Source: Dipteris shenzhenensis
Lineage: Eukaryota > Polypodiophyta > Polypodiopsida > Gleicheniales
Assembly: GCA_047967505.1 (NCBI GenBank)
Contig: CM106538.1
DNA: 64,000 nucleotides
Strand: one strand, 5' to 3'
Shown here: in pieces, positions 30,854 to 42,999 of the stretch
How positions within the stretch are numbered: position 1 is the first letter of the stretch
Layout: each line of letters begins with the position of its first letter
The notes under the pieces: model-generated
What the model was told of the DNA's origin: nothing
The model's database searches: none
Seen by the model: only the letters and a program-made list of their open reading frames with translations
Made by a program: the position numbers and the translations under genes

Positions 30854-30857
<4 letters not shown>
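29460..30857 (-). mobile_element. ORF1-only LINE B derivative (HAL1-like)
   Basis: On the minus strand: a C-rich 5' leader with recurring GCGCTAGCC (30.6-30.85 kb), a decayed ORF1 (30551-29688), then only about 220 bp before the LINE B 3' end (GTTTTGTCCCATAG...GAGGCCTCCCAAGGACGTTAATA) and a CT-rich tail (29466-29500). No ORF2 lies between. This matches the half-LINE type of non-autonomous element, which needs another copy's reverse transcriptase. Confidence 0.65.
29688..30551 (-). pseudogene. LINE B ORF1 with coiled coil, two frameshifts
   Basis: ATG at 30551 (MSGEARTPVAFPKVKTF). The first frame stops at 30324. The next frame carries a coiled coil (YYLQQEISELKLRLADLERK, ~30300-30360). The third part (30065-29688) is an RNA-binding-like segment ending ELTPTQLKLKATELTEV, ARKEGKWAVYRDGKALIRDF. 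Coiled coil plus a basic C-terminal domain with this ending is typical of LINE first proteins. The frame changes twice (class 2 to 1 to 2), so no full protein can be made. Confidence 0.65.
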
Positions 30858-30901
<44 letters not shown>

Positions 30902-32760
30902 GTCCACGAGAGGCCTCGCGGGCCTATGGGACAAAGTACGGAATCAATTAACTCATACATACCACTATGGGCCGGGGCAAAGGGCTCACCAAGGCCCTTG
31001 CTGAGTACTAAAGTGCTATACTAGTACAAAATAGCAAAAAGAGTAGCAAAATAGCATGAGAGTGGCATGAAGATATCAAGTGCTCAGAGCTAGAGTCCCA
31101 AGTGCATGAACTGGCTCCACGCATCCAAGCTCCATGATGGCTCTCAAATGAGATGCAAAGAGCTCAAGTATCTGCATCTGTCCAGATGTCTCCCGTGGTG
31201 GTGGAGGACGTGGTCTCCTTGATCTCTCGATCCAATGGGCTATGTCAAGGGTGATGCCTCGCCTCGGTCGATCTTCCCTAAGGAGAGCTAAAATAGGTCG
31301 CACCTCGATCGTGTGTGCTCGATTCCCCGGCCTCCCCCAGGTGTACCATTGACTCTTATCTTCCATTGGAGCTGCTTTCGGGATGGTCACCGAGACCCCC
31401 CCTTCCTGGGATGCCTTCTTCGGCAAACTGAGGCAGTCAGATTGGACGGGGTACCACATGTTAGGGTCAGTCACTAACCTAACCTTACGGTTACACCCTC
31501 CTCTCGTGAAGAAATAGACGGGCAGCCAGTTATGTGGAATGAATCCATATTGGATGAGCATGGCAAATCACTGGGTGTGTCACACGCCTGTCGCGCCGTG
31601 TACGATCTTTGTGCCCCGCGTCTGGCAGTGCTATGTCGGCTCCCTCCACTGATCCAAATATCTCTCATGTTGGCTAGCTCCTCCTCCTCTATCCCAGAGT
31701 GCCCTGGGGCTGAGTCAAATGCATAGAAATCCGTGACATGTCTCTGCACTCGGTCTACCTCGGTACCCTGTGGTGCGGTGGTCCCATCCTCCTGTAGATA
31801 TGTTGTAGTGGTATCTCCCTGTGTTGTCGCATCTCCATCAGGTAGAGCCCAATACAATCTTGGTCCTGGAAGTGGATCAGTCGTGAGAGTGGGCCAAAGC
31901 CGCACCCCTCCTGAAAAAGGCAGTGGTAGCGCCCTCGGATCTCATAGTAGGCTGGGCAAACACATAGAAAATGCTCCTCTGTCTCGACCGCCCCCATCGT
32001 GCACAACCTGCAAGTCCGCTACCCTCTGGGTATACGTGCAGCTCTCCCTGTCTCAATCCTCAGCTGATGGGACGAGACCCCCATCTATCTGATGGCAATC
32101 CTCAGTGCATGTGAGACTCCTCTGTCCTCGAGATACTGAGGTCTGATGATGAGCCCATCTTCCGATCCTCTCAAAAAGAGGTCATAGTAGAGCTAGGTCT
32201 TGGTGGGGAACTCTTGGTCCTCCCCCCAAGTGCGAGATGTGTGGAGCTGGAGGAGATCTAACCGTATGATGCGGTTAATCTCATCTAGTGGGATCGACTC
32301 GGGCGGTGCGTCCATGCTATACTGAAACGGGGGAAGCCGATCCATCTGAATGCCATGACTGGCAAACCATGTGGTGATGCGTGCAAACCATGCTGTACCT
32401 GCCTCACTCTCAGATAGTCGTATGGAGGACTCTAGTGCCAGCCTCGAAAGTCTCTCGTGAGGTAGGTCCCAAACTCTGTGGAGCAAAGTCACTGTCTGAA
32501 AATGGCATCAACCTGGAGAGGGGTCATGACAAACTCTGCCTGTACTATCTAATGGGGGACCAAGGGCTTACTCCGAATCATCCTGGAGCCCATAATCACC
32601 TGTAGCCGCTTGAATCTCTTTCATTCTGCTGCTGAAATATCACACCCCCAAAAAAGGTGATGCATACATGGCGGTCGGCCTCACTAGAGTGTTGAAAAGC
32701 CAACACTTCGTCGGTGGATCCTGGAAGTGCGCCTAGAAGCACTGTCACTCTAGTCGGGCT
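30858..32760 (-). pseudogene. LINE B ORF2 C-terminus and 3' end
   Basis: Minus-strand frames give, in order: RPTAMYASPFWGCDIS and GSRMIRSKPLVPH (32.7-32.55 kb), WFASHGIQMDRLPPFQYSMD (32.4-32.3 kb), DEINRIIRLDLLQLHTSRTW, a zinc-like ETEEHFLCVCPAYYEIRG (31990-31930), then a 3' UTR ending in hairpin AGGCC-cgcga-GGCCT (minus; 30911-30925) and a long GA (minus CT) tract at 30859-30898. It is 5'-truncated and riddled with frameshifts. Confidence 0.72.
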
Positions 32761-32899
32761 AAGGCATCATGCCCTTGTTTAAGTCGTGTTCAAGTCTTCT
32801 GAAGACTATGAGACCGAAAGAAGCCTATTAAATGAGCTCAATGGGTGGAGTACAACATAATCATATCAGATCAGATCTAATACATGAGAGAAATCTGGA

Positions 32900-34350
32900 C
32901 TTGTGGCCACGGTGGAAGTTCAAGGGAAGCCCGGCGATGAATGAGGCCGTGATGATAGGAAACTTGTGATAGAGCACGGACAACAGTGGTCTGTGCGTGT
33001 GACCCGTTGTGGTTTCCTAGCAGCAACCCTACATCTGACAAGAGCCACGGCAACCCCCATCAGCCACACCCGCGATCTAGTGAACATGGAGGGAAGATCT
33101 CCAAGCATGATCTGTGCATCAACCAACTGTCGACTCTGTCGTGTCACTGGCTTTGGATCTCGACCCCACCGACTGCCTGTGATCTGCTAGTCCGTATGAT
33201 CTAGCTAGAAAAACTATGTGATCATAGAGTCTAGCTGTGTGCCCTGACCCCGCCTCTGTATCCTGAGTAGAGAGGGGCCCAAAACCATCTCTGAATCTCA
33301 TAGCACACAAGGCACCTAAAAGTGAAATGCTCCTCCGACTCGATCTCATGACAACCACTCTCAATACGGAGTTGGTGCGATGAGACACGAACAGCCCGAT
33401 CGATATCCTCCACGAATGTGGGGGGTGGATCCGGGTATATCCTAGTGGATCAATGAAGCCCTCTTCTGAAATCCACAAATAGTGGTCCCTATAGAAGATG
33501 GGCTTCAATGGAAGCTCGATGGGTGCCAACCAAGTCTTGAATGTGTGTGTAGAATGTCCTCTAAAATGACCTAGTTGACCTCATGGCATGTGAGCGGGAT
33601 AGAAAGAGCCTCAATGCTACACTGAAAAGGGGGGAATCTATCCATGTGGAGTCCCAAACTCTGAAACCATTGCATATATGCGCATACCAACATCTCCAAT
33701 CGCCCTTAGCTGCTAAGGTCATGGAGAAAGATAGGGCCAGCCATGGTAGTCTACATCATCCTGAGGTTACAAAATCCATAGTCCCTAACTCTATAAAGGT
33801 ATGTAATAACTTTAAATGCCGCATCAAGCTGCAATGAAAATGCACCGAACTCAGCCTAAACAATATGATATGGGACTGATGGCTTCATAGGGATCATCCA
33901 TGATAGCAAGAAAACCTAGAGCTGCTCAACCTGAGCGCCCAATCCGCCTCTGATAAATCAGGCCCCCAAGCTGCCATACATACCCATTGGGCAGACCAAT
34001 GAATCACACAAGTGAAGATTCGCCAACTCAGATTCATGACCAAGCATAAACTTCCACTGAGTTGGCATGAAGAGCCTCATACTCATCATTGTACCAGCTA
34101 TTGCACGGTACAGAATCAAGAGGCAGTGGGTGGGTGGAGCAAGTGGTGTGTGTGAAGGCGTGAAAGACGGCCTTGTGAAGCGAGTGAGCAGCTCGGTCCT
34201 CTAGGACTGGTATAAAGTCAATATAAGTGAGTAGTGTGGAAAGGCGTGCCGAGTATTTGGGTGAGAGGCTACAGTCAAAGTCTTTGTATACAGGGCTATG
34301 TCTTGTCCTATGTAAGACTGCCAGAAATTCCCTCGCTCGGACCATAAGGT
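32900..34350 (-). pseudogene. Second LINE B ORF2 remnant
   Basis: 34345-34034 on the minus strand resembles the endonuclease-RT linker (CNSWYNDEYEALHA). 33640-33231 resembles the C-terminus (WIPPFQCSIEAL, then ESEEHFTFRCLVCYEIQRWF), parallel to the copy at 30858-32760. The middle is unreadable. Internally deleted and dead. 32761-32899 shows nothing clear. Confidence 0.55.
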
Positions 34351-34439
34351 ACCATTACAGTTCCAAACAATGCAGCACAAGGTCTCGGTGCTCTAAGTCT
34401 CATAGACCTAGCCCCCCTATGTAGAGGGGACACCAAATG

Positions 34440-34800
34440 CCCGAGGGAGAAGGGGGGGGGAGGGGAGAGAAAGAAAGTTGTATTAATGTCTTGGAGAGGC
34501 CTCAGAAGCCTATGAGACAAAGTACAATCAGCTAAATAACTTGTACAAGCCACTATGGGCTGAAGCAAAGGGCTTGCTAAGGCCCTTGCTGAGTGCTTAG
34601 CTAAGCTAATAATCTCAAAGTCTCAAAAACTCTCAAGAGAATGCGAAAGCTCCCAGTACATATCTAGGGGTCGTGGTATCTATATCTGACGAGCCATATC
34701 AAGGATGACAACTCGGGTAGGTCAGTCTCCTCGTAGAGCAGCGATGGGCTGGACCTCTATCGTGTGTGCTTTGGTCACCCTCGGTATCATAGGCTCCATC
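34440..34800 (-). mobile_element. LINE B 3'-end fragment, copy e
   Basis: On the minus strand it carries the LINE B 3' UTR (ATCGTGTGTGCT-type block near 34.77 kb, AAGGGCCTTAGCAAGCCC, TACTTTGTCTCATAGG), a hairpin AGGCT-tctga-GGCCT (plus 34497-34511, one wobble pair) and a pyrimidine tail that is partly CCT (34440-34475). Confidence 0.68.
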
Positions 34801-34898
34801 GCTCTACATCATCTTCTCCACAAATTATGCAAGCGGTTTCTGGGCAAATGAAGATAGCTGGTATGCATGAATGACTATCGAAGGTATACATTCGGAAA

Positions 34899-35100
34899 CC
34901 ATGGATCTCCCCAACACGACCACATGGCACAAGACAGCATTTCATCCATTTGACTGAGAATGGTTTTGTCCATACACCAGGATACTTCAAAGATTAAGCA
35001 GAGATGGGTCTCCCCAACACAACCACATGGCACTAAGACAGCAGTTCCTCCATTTGACTGAAAAGGATTTTGTCCAAACACTAAGATACTTCTGAAGTGA
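34899..35100. repeat. ~110-bp diverged tandem duplication
   Basis: CTCCCCAACACGACCACATGG and the following ~85 bp recur with a period near 110 bp (about 34899 and 35008). No supported gene. 35100-35340 holds nothing I can name. Confidence 0.6.
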
Positions 35101-35349
35101 TCTCTTGTATGCTGTTTGAATCTCCATGGGCCAGCTCCAAACTTCAGCTCATCGGTTTGAGATCGAGGCATGCCATGAGGTTCCCATTACCCTAAGCGAC
35201 CGAGAACTGATACTATGCCGACTATGTCATTTGTAGGGGTTCGAGACTCAGGACCATGTGTTGATAAGATGGATAGGTATATGGGATCAGGTTCAAGGAA
35301 AAATGATTTCCTTGAACTGATACATTTTTATGTATGTGGTCCTTTGAAT

Positions 35350-36300
35350 GTAGAACCAGTATGAGGGGGGGGAGGTGTAAAACAGGAAGAGAGGAGGTGG
35401 AGGAGGTGAGAAAGAAGGTGGGGGGAGGCAGAACTGAAGGCGGGAGGGGACGCTTGAGCAGAAGCGGAGGAGAGGCGGAGGCGGGCTAAGGGAGTGGGAG
35501 AGGGAGAGGTGAGCAGAGGCGCGGGGACAAACAGCTTAGGCACAGGCAGGAAGAGCCTCTAAAAACCACCCCACCAGTCCCTCTTGTATCTCCATGATAG
35601 AAAGAAAGTAAAACGAAAGAAGGGTGAAGACAAGCCCAAGGAGGAGACTAAGTCAGCAACAATTAGAAGTCTACCGCAATGGAGACAGCAACAGAAGGCA
35701 AAGTGTTTCTACTGTGGCTTTTTCAGCAAATAGTAGAAAGAAGGTAAACCAAAAGAAGGGTGAAGACAAGCCAAGAGAGGAGACTAAGTCAAAAGATCCA
35801 ATCTTCTTCTTGGCAAAAAACTATTCCTCATGATTGAGCACTCTGAGGTTCACTTACTAATCCATAAGAGGAGTGGATTGCATTTAGTAGTGCTTCCAAG
35901 CACATGTCAAGCAGAAAAAGAGCAGTTAGGCATGGAAGCCAACACTCCAAACTCTCAATCCTTTTTTACAACGTTTTGCAGAAATATTATACGCAAAACA
36001 AGGGGCTTCATCCTTCATCCTTGAAAATTCAGTTGATGCTATTGATGAAACACGCACAGACCCCCATACTATTCTGCCCAAGAAAGTCTCACCCCCTATT
36101 GAGTTCTTATCAAAAGATAAAATTCAAGATTTTATGTTTTATCCTTCCATGTTGCCTTACTGTCATGAATCAACACATTGTATACTCTTTTCCTTCCATA
36201 TTTTGCATTGCTGTCATGAAACAACGCATTGGAACTCATGAATATCACAATGACTAGGAAGTAGTGGTTATCAGGTTGAATGTCTTAAAACTCACTATCT
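35350..36300 (+). pseudogene. Purine-rich tract and Copia gag zinc-knuckle relic
   Basis: 35360-35540 is strongly G/A on the + strand. 35590-35790 has a ~55-bp direct duplication around GAAGGGTGAAGACAAGCC flanking AAGCAKCFYCG-type coding (KCFYCGFF), as in a Copia gag knuckle of which only the first half remains. 35850-36240 is open in short frames (NSVDAIDETRTDPHT) but decayed. Confidence 0.4.
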
Positions 36301-37800
36301 TTCAATGTAGGTTAATATGTTAGTTATTTGGATATTGATAGGTTATTGTACATGTAGAAAGTTTTCTTTGAAAAGCTTGAAAGGTTTTTATGGGGTGTAC
36401 AAATCTTAATATATTAAATAAAATGCTCAACATCTAATGAGATGCCAAGCCAATTCAATAAATTAGATTGTAAATAACATGTTTAAAGCATAAAAAGCAT
36501 TGTTGAGATGGGTGAAATTTTGTATGCTTGTATGTTAATAACAAGTAAAAATTTATAATTTATCATCTTTTTTAGTTTTAGTAATAGATTTGCCAATGAA
36601 GTTACGCTATATTTTTCTTAAGTGTCACCAATCTACCAACCCTAAATATATATCTTGTAAAGGAGAGAAAAATAGGCCTATTCAGGTATACGCTTATTTT
36701 TTACCCGGAGCATATATATATAGTTTGTGTATTGATTGGAATGTCATCAATGTGTCTATATTGATCACTTTGCATAGCTTATATGTAGCCCATCAAAGTT
36801 GTCTTGATTGTAATATTCAATTTTCCTAGCATCTACTAAGGAATTTTGTATACATGGAGCCCATCAAAGTTATATTTTTCAATTTGTGTAGCATTTATAG
36901 TATTTATATTCATATATCTTAACTAGATGTAAGTATATTCTTCATATTTCATTGGTGTTATAACTATGATACATTTGTCTGTGAATGTGTGGATGTGGCC
37001 TCGTACATATCTTTGTGTATGCGCCCACAAACACGAATGCATGCAAACATATGTATGTATGAATATAAATAGCATGTATGTATGGATGTACATACATGCA
37101 CGCATGCATCCATGTATACATACATATATATGGTGCATGCTCGCATCTTTCCATATTTTCTTGCTCTCATGAAAAACATATCTTTGTTATAAATAATACA
37201 ATAAATCCCCATGTGTGTTGTTCAGAGTCGAAACCTGATTTTAAAACCAAATCCAAACAGAATCAAACCATCAGATGTAGTGGAGTGAATTTTCACCTGC
37301 TATTTGGATCTTCAAGGCTTTTTTTCACGGGCTCTGGAAGAGTTGCAAGCCTTGTGCGAATCACCCATCAGAAAGATTAATGCATCTTTCTTGATACTTG
37401 TTAAGAAAATAGCTTGAAAAAGTCAACTGATACAGTCTAATGTGACCATTTATTGCAAGAAACAAGAAAAACAACTAACACTCAAACCAAAATCAAAGGG
37501 AAATTGGCTGCGTACCTTTCGGCCAGATACAGTAGTTGTCCTCTTAATGCTGCATAACTTGGGACCTGCAAGCAATGAAATACTTTACCACGGAACCAAC
37601 AATCATAGTCAAAGTTACCGTGCATTGTGCTCCATCAACCATTAGGGGCATGTGTTTACAATTCTTCATATTATATATAGCATATAATCAACATTCCAAT
37701 GGTTTTGGATGACCAATCCTAAATTTTGAGAAGATTCGACCACAAAGCCTCCAAAGTTGCACTCCAGATCTACACTTGAGCTTCTCCGTTGATTCTGTCC
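36300..37800. other. AT-rich, no gene; ATGT-rich stretch
   Basis: No supported ORF. About 36990-37140 is a diverged ATGT/ACAT alternating purine-pyrimidine stretch, partly self-complementary, which explains the overlapping open frames on both strands there. Confidence 0.5.
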
Positions 37801-37929
37801 CCAATAGGTATTTCTCCCAAGAAATAAAGAAGAGTCTTTATCAGATTGATTTGTCAAAGAAAACTGACTTTGGCTCACTAGAATAAGTTTTACTACTTTT
37901 ACTTTTGCTTTGCATTAGTGAAAAAGAAA

Positions 37930-38829
37930 TGTGGGGACGCCCACAAGGGACTAGGATTCTGCTAACCTCTAATGCGTTAAAGTGTTGGAACTTGTTTATG
38001 CAATGTGTAGGACCTAAGAAGTGCAAAAAGGACCCAAGAGTGGGGAGAAAAGAACAAAAAGGAGGTCCCACAAGGCCTAAAAGCATGGACAAAGGGGCCC
38101 CTCTTGAAAAGGAGGGCCCATGAGATAAAAAAGGCGCCAAAAGCACCAGATCTAAAAAGAAAGCCTAAAAAGCTTGACTTTTATGTAAAAATAGCCTTTA
38201 GAAAGCAGGCCCTAGCTTTTTGCTAGGCCTAGTCTATAAAAAAAAGGCCACAGACCTCCCAGATTCATTCAAGATTGTACTCAAACTTATGCTCTTTCAT
38301 GAGCCAGTTGTACAAAGATTATTCTATTGCAATAAAGACCTTCGGGGGGGTCCAGCCCTTATTTCTAGGCCCTAGTGTGGTGTCTTGTATTCTCTCTCTC
38401 TCCCAGATCCCTTTCTATTCCTACAATTCACTTCTACTCCTCCTAGGCTGAATTGCGATTCATTCCAGCATCATATCTTCGACTCGCTGACGCGTACAAG
38501 TGCCCGGAAAGAGTGCAGCTGCAGCGATCCAGCTCCCAGCCCTTCTGGAAGATCATCTACTTGCTGCAATTAGGGCTTCCAGCCCTACTTGGTGCCCAGA
38601 GATGCTGCGAATTGACTCCAAAGCACCCAGACCTGCTGCGAATAGGATTCCAAGGAGCCTAGCCCTGCTGCGATTTGGTCTAAGGGTGCCCAGGATCCTC
38701 TACAAGCTATTTCAGGGAGTAGAGCCATATTGCGATTTGTTCTAGAAGCTGTTTTGTGTGTTGCAAACTGCTCAAAAGTGTCATGATAGCAGTGATTTTA
38801 TTGCTCAAGTATTTTCAAGTATCTTAAGG
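37930..38829 (+). repeat. LTR of the LARD-like element
   Basis: Starts TGTGGGGACGCCCACAAGGG after a purine run GAAAAAGAAA, and runs to just before the primer-binding-like site at 38830. Contains TATA and AATAAA signals. Its last third repeats a CTGCTGCGAATxGG motif several times (38600-38760). Confidence 0.6.
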
Positions 38830-38849
38830 TGATATCAAAGCATAGGATT

Positions 38850-40589
38850 TCCACTTTCTTTGGTGGAAACGGTCCAAGGCTAGCACGCAACATCAAGTTG
38901 AGGCATACCTGTTTTTGTATCAGTTCCAGTGCTGGAGGGTGAGGCGCACCGACTGTGACATGATTCTTGCTCGAGAAGGTGGGGCGCACCTGTTTGTGAA
39001 CAAATACACATCCAAGAAGGTGCGGCACTCCTGTTTGGAGGCTCGGCACTAGGAGCTGAGCCACATCTTTCAGGAGGCACAAATTTGTCTTGGCCAGACG
39101 TCAGTTCTCTCTCTATCGCCCTATCTCTTGGGGCTATTTCTTCTCTTCTCTATGATGTATCAAGTAGGAAAGACCTTCATCATGTCGTCATCCTTGGCGA
39201 TGTGCTTCCAATCTCTTGCTCAGAATTCTCGTAGTAAAAAGCACTTGCTTTTCACAAAAAGCATATGCTTCTCTTTAAAAAAAGCACCCGATTTTCACAA
39301 AAAGCAACCGCTTTTTGTGCATACGCGGCCTTCTTTTCTCCAAAGCGGCATAAAAGAAGCAATAAAAGAAGCCAAAAAGCAACGAAAAGGAGTTGCTATT
39401 TTGTTTTCTCATCATGGACGCAGCCTCTCAGCCCTCACAAGTACAAGCGCCTAAGCAAGATTGCGAGATGAAGGGGAGAAGGTCCCAGGATGAGGACTCC
39501 TATAACTATTGGCTGAATTGGCAAAAACAAGAGACCACTTCTTAGTTGAAGCTTGTCCTTGAACAAAGTGGCTTTAGAGCTGTTATGGAACATCTAAAGA
39601 TAAGTATTTCTTTCATGTTTATTAAGCTTGCCTTATTTTGATTTAAAGGTCTAACCCTTGTATCCTATTACAAGGAAAGAAGTGTGTTGTTTCCTTGATT
39701 GCTTCAAGAATCAAAAGCCAAGCCCACAAGATTGCTTATACATAGATATGTGGTCCTGAAGTATTCCTTGATGGGACAAGCTAGTTATTCCAAGTTATAT
39801 TTCAGTTTTGGAGGATTCCAAGTTATTGTACACGAGTGAGATACTCTCTATTATGGAACCAGTTTTCTGTGACCTATGTGGTCAAGGCTATGGACTATTT
39901 ATTTGGTCTCATCAAACTTTTGTATACATAGTACCAGGACAAAAGAATCTCAAAGTTATTATATCCAGTTTATGGGTTTGAGCAGCTTATGCCAAAGAGG
40001 AGAAGTGTCAGAGACTACTTCTATATCTTTTATGAAGTGAAGAGTTAGATCCATGACAAATTCAAGATCAGACCCTATTTGAGGGTAGTATGTTCAAAGT
40101 TGGCAAGTTGATAGTTATGCACCTGATTTTATGATCTTCAATTAGGGAATCGAGTTATGATAACTAGTCATGATAATCAATTATGTTCTTATGGAGGATG
40201 AGATGATCAAGTATCCGATCCTTTATGGCGGGATTCCATATTGATCAAGTATTTCAGCTTCAAGCTATATTATCTCACTTCCAGAGGAGTTTCAGTTATG
40301 ATATTCAGTTTTGTTGTTTTACTGTTATGGAGCAAGACATGCTCAAGTACCAGCCCTCAATATGGCAGTATTTTATGGTCATTATTGACCCAATATTTCC
40401 TTCAAGATTCTATTATTGAATAGTTTCCATTAGGATTTGTTTTATACAATAACTCTTATGGGTTTCTCATGGACTATTATGGCCAAAATGGCATAGTTCA
40501 TCTGTCAGTTATATGTTGAGAACCCTCCAAGTTTACGTCTAACCAGCACAATAAGTGTTCGGTAGCAAGAAGACAATTGAGATTTGGGA
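38850..40589. other. LARD interior, no intact ORF
   Basis: A short open frame at 39128-39454 has AAAAAGCAxx repeats at its end but no domain. A block near 39600-39700 (CTAACCCTTGTAT) recurs near 40960. Otherwise unremarkable. Confidence 0.4.
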
Positions 40590-40867
40590 GCACTTGTGTA
40601 GTGAATGGAATCTATTTCAGAATAGTTCTTTCTAAAGCCATTCCAAGAAGAGGTTCACACTACTTGGAAACAGTATCAGTATATCTACAAATCACTCTGT
40701 GTGAGAGACGACTCGAGGGGTCTCTCAAGCACTTGTGTAGTGAATGGAATCTATTTCAGAATAGTTCTTTCTAAAGCCATTCCAAGAAGAGGTTCACACT
40801 ACTTGGAAACAGTATCAGTATATCTACAAATCACTCCGTGTGAGAGACGACTCGAGGGGTCTCTCAA
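40590..40867 (+). repeat. 139-bp perfect tandem duplication
   Basis: Units 40590-40728 and 40729-40867 differ by about one base (ACTCTGTG/ACTCCGTG). It lies inside the LARD-like element and is non-coding. Confidence 0.9.
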
Positions 40868-41459
40868 GAAAAGAAGTCAAAGAAAGGCTCCGAGAAATGT
40901 ACAAGGCTAAGTATCTCTTTCATGTTGATAAAGTTTGCCTTATGTTTATTTGAAAACCTAACCCTTGTATGGCAATGCAAGGAGAAAAGTGAATTGTTTT
41001 CTTGAATTTGTTTTAGGAAGACACCTCTCATGAATGAGAAGTCAATGAGTATGATATGCCTAAATATATTAGCCATGTGATTTATTGCTTCCTTTTTATT
41101 CAGATTTGCAGCCAAAGAAGCCGAGGGGAATACAGAGCCCTTGGAAGAAGCAATCATTACAAAACTATCTCTAGTCTGTCTTGTGAAAGTCAAAGAAGTA
41201 GTAGTCAACTCCAAGTGAAAGGGGCATGGATTTGGCAATAAAGAAGGACATTCTAAATACCGAATGGAAACTTCTCTAAGTGTATCTACAGACGTTATGT
41301 TGCTTCTTAGAAACAGAGATGTCAAGAGCTTTGTCACTAAGGAATTTGGACCAAGAATATTGATATGATCGAGAATGGCACCAGATCGAAAGGACTCGGG
41401 TGGGTTGATCATAGCAAGAGGATTATTGCATAGCAATGGCATGAAAAATGCCTAGATGG

Positions 41460-41700
41460 AAATAATCAACCCCAGAATCAAAAAGAAGGGCCTACGTCTG
41501 CCCAACGCTCTTAAAGAGCAAGAAACACCAACAAAAAGAAGGGCCTATGGCTGCCCAATGCTCTTAACGAGCAGGAAATGCCAAAGAAAAGCAAGAATCT
41601 CCATACGAAAAGCAAGTGTTTTAGATGCAAAAAGAGGGGCGTGTGGCTGCCTAGTGCCCTGTAAGGCCAGTCGACCAAAAGGAGCAGATAATGCCACAAG
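41460..41700 (+). pseudogene. Decayed gag zinc-knuckle repeats
   Basis: AAAAAGAAGGGCCTA(C/T) G(T/G)CTGCCCAA recurs with a ~53-bp period (41488 and 41541), and a third, related stretch at ~41620 reads CFRCKKRGVWLP, resembling a Copia-type knuckle (CFRCKKRGH). The frame is interrupted. These suggest the LARD-like element once carried gag. Confidence 0.4.
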
Positions 41701-42750
41701 ACTGATCTAAGTCAATGATCGGAAGTTACCAGATTCCAAGATCCAGTTTAGGTGGAAGAGATGGAGGAGACCCTCCAACAAAAATAGACTGTGTACCGCA
41801 CAAAGAAGAAAAGTAGCTAGAGGCAAGTTTATCTACGGGTATCTTGCCAAGTACCAGAGCTATTAGGCAATTGATGCCAAGAGAGGAGGTATCCCCAAGT
41901 TTTACAGCTGTAACAAGAAGCTTTTCAGTTGAGGACGACTGATTAGAAGCCGGGGATATGTCACCAATTGGTATTTCTTCCAAGAAATAAAGAAGAGTCT
42001 TTATCAGATTGACTATGGTCACAGAAAATTGACTTTGGTTCACTAGAATAAGTTTTACTACTTATACTTTTCCTTTGCATTGGTAAAAAAGAAATGTGGG
42101 GACGCCCACAAGGGACTAGGATTAGTCCAAGAACTAGGAATGCATACATTTCGCTAACCTCTAATGGGTTAAAGTGTTGGAACTTGTTTGTGCAATGTGT
42201 AGGACCTAAGAAGTGCAAAAAGGACCCAAGAGTTGGGAGAAAAGCACAAAAAGGAGGTCCCACAAGGCCTAAAAGCATGGACAAAGGGGAGCCTCTTTAA
42301 AAGGAGGGCCCATGAGATAAAAATGGCATCAAAAGCACCAGATTTCTTGAGGTTTGGATTCACTGCTGCACCATTCCGCGGTCGCGTTTCGTCCACTTTC
42401 CATCGCCCGTCGCTGCAGGCCTTTCTCCTATGGCAGCATACACCTCCCACAGTGGATGCATCCACGAGTGTTACAAGTGTTCCTACTACCACTCAGCCCG
42501 CTCTCCTACATCTCAGGCTCAATTCCTTGCGGCATCCTCCTCCATACTCCAGGGTGCATCTCTACAGTTGGGACAGCAGATCGGTCAGCAAATCTCTTAG
42601 CAAATTGGCCAGGTTGTTGCACATGCATTACCAAACAAAGGCAAGCAGCCTATACCCCAACATGGGGACCAGTGGGACTGCCAGGATGCATTCTCCACCC
42701 CACACAGTGGTTTTATAGCAGATCCTTGACACCAATCAGAATTTCAGCCC

Positions 42751-42999
42751 AGTGGAATCCTTTTGATTACGATCTACAATCTGTTGTACCCCATCGCATT
42801 GGATGTATTGTATCAAGTATTTTCCCCTGTTGGGCTTATTAAGAAGATGGATATGCATCAAATTTCAGGTGGTCTCCAAGCTCAAATACACTTTACCTCA
42901 CAGGCTAGTGCACTGCAAGCACGAAACAACTTGCAAGGTCGGGATATCTATGAAGGTTGTTGTACCTTACATAAGCAGCTCTTAGATCTGACTAGAGTT
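42751..42999 (+). pseudogene. PTB-family RNA recognition motif, likely captured
   Basis: About 75 codons in one frame read like the second RRM of polypyrimidine-tract-binding proteins: ITIYNLLYPIALDVLYQVFS, GGLQAQIHF, ARNNLQGRDIYEGCCTLHKQ. NLLYP-x-DVL-x-QVFS and LQG-x-xIY-x-GCC are strong PTB signatures. It has no introns and is followed by unrelated sequence in the same frame. It could be an exon picked up by the retroelement, or a retrocopy fragment nested in it. Confidence 0.65.

Larger units (their letters stand above)
37800..42338 (+). mobile_element. Large non-autonomous LTR element (LARD-like)
   Basis: Two related 3'-internal/LTR junctions are present: 37800-37930 with LTR start TGTGGGGACGCCC at 37930, and 41960-42094 with the same start at 42095. 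The first LTR has TATAAA (38235-38240), AATAAA (38331-38336), a CTTCGGGGGGGTCCAGCCC block and, at 38830-38846, an iMet-like primer site (TGATATCAAAGC, 10/12). Between lie ~3.2 kb without an intact gag or pol. The second LTR copy is cut at ~42338. An inverted fragment of this LTR is at 1-170. Confidence 0.65.

Noticed and set aside
36923-37212. Overlapping open frames in the ATGT-rich stretch
   Set aside because: Simple alternating repeat gives open frames on both strands with M/H/Y/I/C-rich nonsense.
40864-41442. 192-codon minus-strand open frame
   Set aside because: No domain recognised, and it lies inside the LARD-like element with a tandem repeat; the opposite strand shows traces of element sequence. 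Not enough support.
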